The notes under the pieces were generated by a model. That model did not search any database. It was given only the letters and a program-made list of their open reading frames with translations, and had not been told where the DNA came from. A stretch of DNA of 64,000 nucleotides, taken from assembly GCA_916048095.2 (NCBI GenBank), contig OU696582.1, positions 720,001 to 784,000 of the forward strand. The letters run 5' to 3'. The position numbers were made by a program, and so were the translations under genes. Positions 12,284 through 23,427 of the stretch are shown here, in pieces (position 1 is the first letter of the stretch; each line of letters opens with the position of its first letter). This DNA is from Sacculina carcini. Taxonomy: Eukaryota > Arthropoda > Thecostraca > Sacculinidae.

Positions 12284-12580
12284 CAGAGGTTCTCAACCGG
12301 TGGGTTGCGATACCCTAGGGGGGTCGCGAGGCCACTTCAGGGGGTCGTGAGAGCCGCCTTTAAAAATTTGCATCCGTCAAAATTTACAAAAAATTTCATG
12401 TTATGAACAGTTTATGTTTTTTTGTATTTTCGAATAAATTCAATAAAGATGGCATTAAAGTATTGAATGTGATAAAAATTCAGCATAAATGTGTTTTTCT
12501 AACTCCTCTTATATTTTTACTAGGGGGTCATGGAGCCCTCCGGATCTGTCCTGGGGGTCGCGGAAGGTTGGGAGCCCCTG
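12284..12580 (+). mobile_element. Non-autonomous hAT MITE (family B), 297 bp
   Basis: Left end CAGAGGTTCTCAACCGG and right end GGTTGGGAGCCCCTG form the CAGnGGTTCYCAA type of terminal repeat known from many animal hAT (Charlie-like) elements. Flanks CATCAGAG (12276-12283) and CATGAGAG (12581-12588) match 7/8. The interior is AT-rich and non-coding. An inverted relative with the same interior is at 41198-41505. Confidence 0.88.
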
Positions 12581-15500
12581 CATGAGAGCAAACGAGCATA
12601 CCTGGCTACTACAACTCGAGTTGAAACAAGGACAGTAGTAGGCAGTGATAACCATGATATATGATAATCATGAGCACAGCTCGAACGCGAGTAATTACAA
12701 ATTATAAATGAGCACCAAACTATGTTAGTGAGCACAAAAATCTCACAACTCATCAGCCTAAACACTGCATAAAATACACACACATACGCACACGTTGGCA
12801 AGAATGTCAACCACAGGTGATTGACTCGACCAGACGACTAGATATTCATTGCTAGCACAGGTAGAGTTCACATGATACTATTGACATTGAATATTGCACT
12901 GTTTCCAATACTCAAACACTCGCTCTTGCGCACACCATCAAACTACACTAACTATAGACTGCTATGGGGCAGACGTGACGTTTCATGTACGGATTATTAT
13001 GTGTTGAGTGTCATCAACTACACTGCTGAAATATCCATGTGCATCTAAGAAAGAAGAATAATTAAAAAAGAGCATACTAGCAAATCTAGAGGAAGCAACA
13101 GTTGAATGAAATTAATAACACTCAAACTAAGATTAAGGCTAATGTTATCCGCACACACAAACACACACATCTCACATACACGAGCCAGATTATACCAGAA
13201 AGGCACCCGTTTCGACATAGCTAAACAAAGCACGATAAGTCCAACTATGTAAGCTCGTTGATGCAAGGAGAAAAGGACTAGTTGTGGATATAGAATTGGA
13301 GAATGAGGAGAAAAATCAAATAACAGAATCTGATGAGGAAGCAAGGCGAATCTCCAGACGAGGGTCGGACATTTGGGAGCTCAAATATCACTGTAATACG
13401 CGAGAGCAGCGTATAAATCAGCAAATTAATTAACTGCACGAGGCAAGTGACACAGAGCCGACAGAATGATATATGTCGTCTTTTATCTGGTCACCCCTGA
13501 GATGCCTGTGCAACGGGGATTAAAGCTCTCAGTAGCGGCAACTACTACCAACAAGCTGCTGAACAAACATAATCAGTAATGCCACCGTTTGGTGCTCACT
13601 GTGTGTGTGTGTGTGTTGATAAGACTAGTGTGCTCAAACACTCGCATTATCGCCAAACACTGCCGCTTTCTCATAGACCAAGTTGCTCTTGCCTCAGCCC
13701 ACGCACAATCACAGTGAACGCGCTGGCGTGCACGTGTTTCCTTTTAGCATTTACCTCTCGCCTATTTCTTCAAGCAACTGCAATTCAAGATTTGGCATAT
13801 TCCAGCGTAACAATAAATGAAAGGAAGACATTTGAAAAGACAAGCCAGATGCGTATCCACTATCGTGTAGACACTGTCGTGATTTCTTCAAATATTGCAA
13901 TTTTCACACACGACGTTACGAAAACGGACGATGCTTCATCGAAGATAAATTTTAATTATGACTATGCAAAAACTTCAATACTGAAATATTTAAAACGACT
14001 GGACCAGGAAGCCGGCGGTGCACCTCACGATAATTCACCTGATTAATCGCAAGATAATAAAAGTATCAAGAAATGGACTCAAGAAGAACGAGGAATGTGC
14101 ACTGAACGGCACTTGAACAGGTAAAAATGAAAGAGTTAGTCTGCTACTGAGGATTAGGAGCGGGTACATGTCACCAGTAATTGGAGTATGAATATGCACC
14201 TACAGCGACGACTAGACTAGATGACCTAGGTCTCTAGACACTCGACAACAGCCTGAGTCCACACGTAACAAATATACTGAATCTTACCACAACGAACCAA
14301 GCGTCACCTCCACTGAAAAGGAGGAAGACATGGACTGCAAAAGATGAGGGCTGCAACAACATCGACACACACACAAACACCGCAAAAGTCAACATAACAC
14401 AACAATACACGCTGCTAAAAAGCATACACACACACACATTCAAATTGACAAAATCGACGCCTTGATTGGGAAGACACGTTGACATTATCATTGGTTAGAC
14501 TTTCTGTTGTCCACTATACACTCCATCAAACAGACGAGATCAGAGAGAAGAGAATTGTGACGCGAAATGGTAGCGTGCACTAGGAGATGCTGGTATCAAA
14601 CATTAGCTGAAAACTAGACCACGGTGGCAAAATGTTATCAATACAAATATTCGTCCTGCTGAAACACTCGCTAGAGCATGCTAGATTAGTGAAAACTGCT
14701 CTAAAACTAGCAGCTATATAATGAGAATCTAGTAGCTAGCGCTGACATTCTACTAGCTAGTACTGCTCTTACAAAAAAGGCACACGTAGATAGAAAAAAC
14801 AAGTGTGACATAACGCACTCTTGGTCGACGTTCAGTGATTAGATATGTAGCCGACGAAGTCATGCCCGTTTCCCTGTGTGCTGTACGACATAGGACTACC
14901 GTTTAGAAAAGAGAGTATGCGATATGTGAATGTATCGTTGTGGAGGGGGTTTATTGGTGTAGCCGCGTGTGTTAGTGTGTGGTGCCCGCTGGGGTGAATC
15001 TCGTGTGGGGTGATCTTACCACTGGGGTCACCCAACGGCACACACACACACACACACACACACTACTAGCCAGCAAGTGCACAGACACGCGTAGAAGAAG
15101 TGAACAAGCCAGATACTACAGTCAACTACGTTTATTCAATAACTACAACACGCACATACACACACACGCACACACTCACTCACTAGCACAAAAAAACATT
15201 GAAACTAGGAAGTTGAACAGAACAATGCTAACACAATACTCTTGTACAACGGTACGAACTAGAACACATACACACACACCCACACATACATACACATACA
15301 CCTGCGTGTACGTCTAGATCTGACTATGTACACTAGAGTCTAACAATCTAGACACCGACTGCGTGAGGCAGAAAAGTGTGTCCAGTCTGTGTGTAGCTGT
15401 GTCTAGCTGCATCTAGTCTCATCTAGACAGTCTGCGAAACGAGTGAAGTGACAACGAGCACACAACAACGACCAGTGATCAGTGATCAAGATCATGATCA

Positions 15501-15753
15501 GTGATCAAGATCATCTGCACGACGTTCTGCTGCTACAGGATCGAGATAAAGAGCGTACAGAGGATAGTGTTGAGAAACATCATATAGTGTTTGTCCGTGT
15601 GAATGGCTGGCTGAGCTCATCAAGTATTTCACTTATCACAAAACAAACACGCGCACAATCAACAAACTAACAAACAAACACGAAAAAATAACAATCAATG
15701 CGAAAAACAAACAAATATGACCTCACATGAAACGTGCTCTTATACACAAATCA

Positions 15754-15815
<62 letters not shown>

Positions 15816-16876
15816 TACATTACACATGCACAAACATCGCTTTACAAAACTAACGTGACAATATTGACTGAATTATTGCTAATGGCCGCATGACACAGTT
15901 CAACATACACACACACACACACACAGACAAACATACACACAAGACTTTTACAATGCTACCGAGGGTTCATTTGAATTTGAGACTATCAAGGGTGTGTTTG
16001 TACCGATGTCGTCATTACTTGCAATGTTATCCAGCAGCGCACGAGACAGGCTGGATATTATTACATTGTCACAGAGTTGTACACGGGCCAGAGATCAAAG
16101 ACACGACACATTGCTGAATGTACCAACATCACTGCTTCACCACCTCACTCACGGCGAATTTTTGCGATACTCATCAAACAGACCATCGTCGTGTCACACA
16201 CAAATGTAACTGCAATATCGAGTGTGATTGTTGCATGCAATATATCTGCGAATACTGTGAGCGAATACCGAGTATATACAGATACAGATCAGAGCATATG
16301 TACACGTGGTCAGACAAAATGGAAGACCATCACACAAATGGCGAGAAATCTAGTATAAGTCCGGCCCAAAGGTCAACTCAACGTTGACTTGAGCTTTGCA
16401 TTGCCAACATGCACACACACACACACGAATATCAATTGGTAATCTCTGGGGCGCATGTGCCATTGATGCACGTGTCGCGCAAAACATGCTTGCAACACAA
16501 CGGAAATCAACAAAACACTGAGATCGTTCTCGAGGACGAAGCGATAGCTGTCTTTATCAAGCTCTTGTTCCACGACCAATATCGGCGACAACGTAAATAA
16601 ATAAATATTCTCACAAGCCCTGAGATATCAAACACAATCAACTATATATACATACAAACCAACACACACACACACACACACACAAATGGGATGTATATTC
16701 AGCAAGCCGAGTTTTCCACAGAGCCGCGTAAAATGTCCTGCACTGTCTTCTCTTCAACTGCCATCACGTACGAGTGTGTATGTATGTATGTGTGTGAGTG
16801 TGTGTGTGTTGCATAACATACAGACCTGGCGTGGATTAGGGCGTAGTTGTTGACGCAAACACTGACGCCGCTCAAT
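12581..16876. other. Intergenic region downstream of the Musashi-like gene
   Basis: No gene is supported. Contains CA tracts at 15041-15062 and 16667-16684, a compound (CA)n(TA)n at 15757-15812, and a small GATC-rich direct repeat (GTGATCAAGATCATGATCA) at 15476-15515. Open frames at 13579-14046, 14832-15059 and 16077-16387 lack recognisable motifs. 3' UTR of the Musashi-like gene should lie just left of 16877, but I could not assign its poly(A) signal. Confidence 0.45.
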
Positions 16877-17839
16877 TCAGGCCGAGTACATGCCATAGAT
16901 GGGAGCTGCCGCGCCCCACTCGAGCCCGTGAAGGCCGGCCATGTCATTGAAGCTGGCCAGCTGATAGGTGGACGGCATGGTAGCGGCGGCAACAGTGGGC
17001 GGTGCCGGATGATGCAGTGAGGCAGGACCGGCGGAATGCAGGGCAGCTGCGGCAGCTGCAGCTGCCGCAGGGTTAATGGACGCAGCTGCCGGCAGGGAGT
17101 TCAGCTGTCCCAGCGGCGCCAGATGACCGAGAGCAGCGGCCGCAGCTGCCGCGTTGTGAGCCCCCGCGGCTGTCGGACCTCCCGCACCCCCGTTGGCCGT
17201 CACTGGCACCGTGTATGGAGCGTATCTGAAACTGGCCAGGCCGGAGAAGCCGCCGGCGCCGGCCGCAGGACCGCCCACCGACATCACGCGCGAGTAATGC
17301 TGCTGAACCTGCTGTGCGTGCGCCGCGGCCGCCGCCAGAGGAGACAGAGGGTTGGTAGCAGCCGCCGCGGCAGCAGTCTGCATCATGGTCAACAACTGTG
17401 CCCGCTTGGCTCGCTCCGACGCTTGGATGGTCTCCTTGGGCTGTGCGTACTTGCACTCGACTGTCTTGTTCTTGACTACGTGGTGGTGCTTCCTGACAAC
17501 GCGCGCGCTGTGATCCTCGTTATCGAACGTGACGAAGGCGAAACCGCGGTGTCGCTTGGTGTTGTTGTCCATCTGCAAGCTGCACTCAATCACCTTGCCG
17601 AACTGAGAGAAATACTCGAGCAGCTCGTGAGCGTTCGTCTCCTGACTGACTCCGCCTACAAACACCTTGCGCGGCATGCTGGCACCACCGATCATGCCCT
17701 CAGGCGTTGTTTTCTGACCCTTGGGCGTGGCCAGCTTGGGATCGATCTTCTTACCATCCAGCATGTGTTCATCTTGATTGAGCACCTTGTTCACTGACTC
17801 GATATCGGCAAACGTGACAAAGCCGAAGCCGCGGTTCCT
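16877..17839 (-). CDS. Musashi-like RNA-binding protein, 3' coding exon
   Basis: Terminal coding exon (320 codons plus stop). It starts at a CAG acceptor (17840-17842) with RNRGFGFVTF, the RNP1 half of the first RRM. The second RRM follows, with RNP2 KVFVGGV at about 197-203 and RNP1 RGFAFVTF at 237-244 (numbering from the first ATG of the joined protein). After AQPKE comes a long Ala/Pro/Gly-rich tail ending GMYSA. The RRM2 end (KTVECKYAQPKE) is close to the Musashi consensus (KMVECKKAQPKE). DAZAP1 or another hnRNP A/B-type protein is the alternative, because LDGKKIDPK and KVFVGGV are shared more broadly. Such proteins bind mRNA 3' UTRs and control translation or stability. GC content is far above the surroundings. 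Confidence 0.9.
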   Translation of the reverse strand, partial: RNRGFGFVTFADIESVNKVLNQDEHMLDGKKIDPKLATPKGQKTTPEGMIGGASMPRKVFVGGVSQETNAHELLEYFSQFGKVIECSLQMDNNTKRHRGFAFVTFDNEDHSARVVRKHHHVVKNKTVECKYAQPKETIQASERAKRAQLLTMMQTAAAAAATNPLSPLAAAAAHAQQVQQHYSRVMSVGGPAAGAGGFSGLASFRYAPYTVPVTANGGAGGPTAAGAHNAAAAAAALGHLAPLGQLNSLPAAASINPAAAAAAAAALHSAGPASLHHPAPPTVAAATMPSTYQLASFNDMAGLHGLEWGAAAPIYGMYSA

Positions 17840-17884
17840 CTGTACCATCACATGCACGCACACACACACACAGATATGATACCT

Positions 17885-18181
17885 CAGTGGTTCCCAAAGT
17901 GGGCGGTACCGTCTCCCGGTAGAAAGATCTGGGGGGGGGGGGGGGGGGTGAGGAAGAAGGGAGCGGACAATGAAGGTTACTGGTAGAATGTATATTTACT
18001 ATTCCATTCTGCTGAAGCGCTTAAAACTACTAAAAAATACATTGGCTTAATGAATTGAGTTATATTTGTGAAATACACATTTGTGTCTGTTTCCATGTGT
18101 CTGTGTGTGTGTGTGTGTGGGGGGCAAGGAGTTCACCAGGGAGCCAAGGGGCGCCAGTCTGCAAAAGTTTGGGAACCACTG
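17885..18181. mobile_element. hAT MITE inside the Musashi-like intron
   Basis: Ends CAGTGGTTCCCAAAG and TTTGGGAACCACTG are near-perfect inverted repeats of the CAGnGGTTCYCAA type. Flanks TGATACCT and AAATACAT match 5/8. The interior has a poly-G run (17932-17948) and a TG tract, and is not obviously homologous to the interiors at 12284 or 41198. It may be a distinct subfamily. Confidence 0.82.
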
Positions 18182-18754
18182 AAATACATTAAGCATGCCA
18201 GCAATATTTGAATAACAGAAGTATCGAGAAGATGCAGCGTGGCGCAGAAAAGTGCAACCACAATCAGTGTTGATATTTGTCTACCGGAAAGAATAGCAGA
18301 AGAGAACTAGTGTACAACAACGGTACAACGCCAAACTAACGCCAAATGTGCTCTCATAGTCAGTACACACATCATAGTCAGAGCCTTAGCAGCCGCCCCC
18401 CAACCGGGGGAGGTGTTGAGGGCCCCGTTGCCTCACGTATGATATTGAAATTCCTCATAAAATATCGCATAAAAGTACCGCAAGTCCCCAGGAGACCGAG
18501 GAGCTGCTCGTAACTGCGTTTTCCCAACGTCGGACCTCTATTGTGATGGTGCATTATTTTTAATGGGGTCTCAATTATGGCCTTGCTACGGCCTCAAATA
18601 AGACCTTACTACGGCCCTGACCATAGTCTTATATTCCGATAATTAAGTCAGTCTGAGGAGCTTCACAATGAAACATCTAGATAACAGCGAGACAAGGCTA
18701 TAACATGTAGTGATATTGATATCCAGTTAAAGCTGAACACAGGCTCACCTTTTT

Positions 18755-18905
18755 TAACTCTCTTTCTCTCTAGAATTACTTACTTTTCGAACTCTCTTTC
18801 TCTGTTCATATTGTATGTGCTACCAGTACATGGGGCTACCGTAAGATGGTAATAGTACTTGCACTCTTCCCATGCTACTGAATATGCCTGTATTTAATAA
18901 TAGTA
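18755..18905 (+). repeat. Interspersed repeat, probable LINE 3' tail (family C)
   Basis: GTACATGGGGCTACCG...GGTAATAGTACTTGCACTC, CCCATGCTA and an AT-rich (TAATAA) end recur at 31168-31262. The upstream CTCTCTTTCTCTCTAGAATT block recurs at 36705-36760. Shared order plus a short A/T tail suggests 5'-truncated LINE 3' ends. No coding part is seen. Confidence 0.6.
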
Positions 18906-18942
18906 ATAATCAAGAGATGAGAAGACCAATGGGAAAACTGAC

Positions 18943-19359
18943 GTTTGTGTTGGGATCTTTGAGCACCATGACGTCGAGAATGGTGCCGTATGGCGCGAAG
19001 TAGCTGCGCAGTTTCTCGGCCGTCGTCTGGAAGCTGATACCGCCGACAAATATCTTGTTGGGCGAGTGTTCGTCACCGCTGACACCAGATCCTCCACCAG
19101 ATCCACCGGAACTGGCCGCTCCACCGCCGGCACTGCTGTTGCTCGAGCTGTGTGTGCTGCGGTTCTCCGAGTCACCACTGTCACGCCTCTTCACCACCGC
19201 TCCTCCAGGCACGCGGGCCATGGCTGACGGCGTGGACGGCATGGGCAGCATGACGGAGGATGGAGCTCCAGCGCCCGCGGCGGCCGCAGCAGCCACAGCG
19301 GCCGCCACAGGAACCCCTCCCGCAGCTAGCAAAGCGCCATTGGCCATCATCAGCGACAT
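18943..19359 (-). CDS. Musashi-like RNA-binding protein, 5' coding exon
   Basis: Contributes residues 1-139 if the first in-frame ATG (19359, MSLMMANG) is the start. An Ala-rich segment (about 12-32) and a Ser/Gly-rich linker precede RRM1, whose RNP2 is KIFVGGIS (102-109). The exon ends ...LKDPNTN and joins RNRGFGF in the next exon with no frame change; the spliced protein is about 459 aa. A possible acceptor (GAGCAG, 19365-19370), preceded by a TG repeat, lies five bases upstream of the ATG, so more 5' exons may exist to the right. RNP residues are intact. Confidence 0.87.
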
Positions 19360-19372
19360 GTCCACTGCTCAT

Positions 19373-19394
19373 CACACACACACACACACACACA
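19373..19394 (-). promoter_or_regulatory. (UG)11 tract at a Musashi-like 3' splice site
   Basis: On the minus strand a run of 11 TG units ends three bases before the candidate acceptor GAGCAG. UG repeats bind CELF and TDP-43-type proteins in other animals and can repress exon inclusion. Whether they act here is inference. Confidence 0.4.
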
Positions 19395-19433
19395 TCGCGT
19401 GTAATTGTACGAAGGTTGAGATGATCACAGCTA

Positions 19434-19773
19434 CGGTTCAAAGGTTGAAGATTAGAGGCCTCAAGTGACAGCTGCTACACGGGAAGAAGTCGAAGGTTAT
19501 GAACACACACAGGTACCGTGCAGCTCGCTGTCACCGCAGAACCGAACCTCTCCACGTTATGACGCCACAAGGACGGAAGACGTAATAGAGAGGGCCACCT
19601 CCCCAGAATGCATGACACAACACATGACTGATATCTGGTACCATCATTTACTGCTGGGTGGACAGGGACTGTTGGATTATAGATTTCGACCAAAAGAAAT
19701 TCTCCTTCGTCGGGATTCGAACCCATATCCCGCTTGTGAGGCAGGTGTGCTACCACTACACCACGGAGTCCAA
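19434..19773 (-). repeat. tRNA-derived SINE, copy 3 (near full length)
   Basis: Complete minus-strand copy. The tRNA-like head (TTGGACTCCGTGGTGTAGTG, then the B-box GGTTCGAATCCC-like segment) occupies the right end, the body the middle, and the CCTCTAATCTTCAACC tail the left. It lies about 75 bp from the Musashi 5' exon on the same strand. Confidence 0.9.
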
Positions 19774-21941
<2,168 letters not shown>

Positions 21942-22434
21942 CACAGGCAGACAGACGCGCATACAAACGTGTGAGCAAGCGTCTGTGTGACGATCGATGC
22001 CTCAACCCAAGCATACGTGCTGTCTGCCTGCCTGTGTGTGTGTGTGTGTGTGTGTGTGGAATATATGCGTGTGTACACAAGTTTGTATGCGCGTGTGTGC
22101 GTTCGCTGGTGAGCGGAGCGATTGTTAAACACAGACATGGAAGCCAACAACACTACATCTGCGCTGGTTCTCATCCTCTCCTCTGTCCGCCTCACTGTAG
22201 TGTGACAATGACGAGTCACTCGATGGATGTCTGAAATGATGTCTGATAGCCCGGACTCCACTGCCACATTTTCCGGTAAAAATAAATATTGAAATCGCCA
22301 ACCTCACGTAGAATGCACCTTGCTCATATCACACGAGCACAACATAAATTAACACCTCAAAACACGACAGCAACTGGAACCTAGCGTGTCGTGTTCCTTG
22401 CACCTGGAAGAGCACGGTCGTTGATTGCGACGTG

Positions 22435-22770
22435 TTGGACTCCCTGGTGTAGTGGTAGCACACCCGCCTCACAAGCGGGAGGTCCGTGGTTCCAATCCCG
22501 GCGGAGAAGAATTTCATTGGGCGAATTCTATAATCCAGCAGCCCCTGTCCATCAGTAAATGGTATCAGATATCAGTCATGTGTTTTGCCATGTATTCTGG
22601 GGAGGTTGCCCTCTCTAATACGTCTTCCATCCTTGTGGCTCCATAGCTTGGAGAGGGTCGGTTCTGCGGCGACAGCGAGCTGCACGGGACACACCAGTGT
22701 GTGTTCATAAGCTTCGACTTCTTCCCGTGTAGCAGCTGTCACTTGAGGCCTTTAGCCTTTAACCTTCTAA
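22435..22770 (+). repeat. tRNA-derived SINE, copy 4 (full length)
   Basis: Head: TTGGACTCCCTGGTGTAGTG, a CCCGC/GCGGG anticodon stem around CTCACAA (anticodon position CAC, as tRNA-Val), and B box GGTTCCAATCC. Body: ATGGTATCAGATATCAGTCA. Tail: CCTTTAGCCTTTAACCTTC instead of poly(A). Left arm of the inverted duplication. Confidence 0.9.
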
Positions 22771-22967
22771 CATTTGACCATCCGAAGTCTATTTTGGGTT
22801 GAGTCTGAACATAGCGAGCTATCAGGAAATATGACGCTACTGTTTCACACTATACTAGCTGAATCTCAGCCACTCAATGCATGGCAGACGGTAGCTGGGC
22901 ATGCCGCCTTTATACCAGTACGCTTGCTGGAGTGCAGTTTCCTCGACGATCATTGTTCAGAGTTTGA

Positions 22968-23306
22968 GTTAAAGGTTTAGTGGCAGCTGTAACAGTGACA
23001 GCTGCTACACGGAAAAAAGTCGAAGCTTATGAACACACAGGTGTGTCACGTGCAGCTCGCTGCCACCGCAGAACCGACCCTCTCCACGCTATGGCACCAC
23101 AAGGATGGAATATGCATTAGAGAGGGTCACCTCCCCTGAATGCATGGCACAACACATGACTGATATCTGGTATCATCATTTACTGCTGGGTGGACAGGGA
23201 CTGTTGGATTATATAATTCGACCAAATTCATTTCCCTCCGCCGGGTTTTGAGCCAAGGACCTCCCGCTTGTGAGGCTGGTGTGCTACCACTACACCACAG
23301 AGTCCA
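22968..23306 (-). repeat. tRNA-derived SINE, copy 5 (full length)
   Basis: Inverted partner of the copy at 22435, with the head at the right end (ACACCACAGAGTCCAA). The tail differs (extra AACAGTGACAGCTG). A stray 25-bp fragment of a SINE head in plus orientation follows at 23402-23427. Confidence 0.9.
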
Positions 23307-23427
23307 ATATGTCGCAATCAACGACGGTACTCTTCAAGTTGCAATGAATACGACCCACTAGGTTCCAGTTACTATCGTGTTTTGAGGCGTTAATTAATGT
23401 TGTGGTAGCACACCCGCTTCACTCGTC

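Larger units (their letters stand above)
17840..18942 (-). other. Intron of the Musashi-like gene (1,103 bp)
   Basis: Phase-0 intron splitting RRM1 between DPNTN and RNRGFGF. The alignment with Musashi is gapless if the donor GTCAGT (18937-18942) and an acceptor ending GGTACAG are used. The donor deviates from GTAAGT. A (TG)7 tract (plus-strand CA at 17859-17872) sits about 20 nt before the acceptor. The intron hosts a hAT MITE (17885-18181) and a LINE-tail-like repeat (18755-18905). Confidence 0.8.
22340..23402. repeat. ~1-kb inverted duplication (two ~430-bp arms)
   Basis: The left arm 22340-22770 and right arm 22968-23402 are inverted copies around a ~200-bp spacer. Each arm contains a SINE plus about 95 bp of the same non-SINE flank (e.g. 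CTCAAAACACGACAGCAACT at 22357 versus the inverted AGTTACTATCGTGTTTTGAG at 23367). Identity in the flank is roughly 85%. The shared flank shows this is a duplication event, not two independent SINE insertions. Confidence 0.82.

Noticed and set aside
13579-14046. 155-codon plus-strand frame
   Set aside because: Begins in a TG tract and has no motif I recognise.
14832-15059. 75-codon minus-strand frame ending VGYISNH
   Set aside because: Somewhat protein-like, but it starts in a CA tract and has no homologue I can name.
17036-17797. 253-codon plus-strand frame opposite the Musashi-like exon
   Set aside because: Shadow frame of a GC-rich coding exon. The minus strand carries the conserved RRM motifs.
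22441-22515. Possible functional tRNA-Val gene
   Set aside because: The acceptor arm does not pair, and the same head is fused to a conserved body in five other copies, so it is a SINE head.
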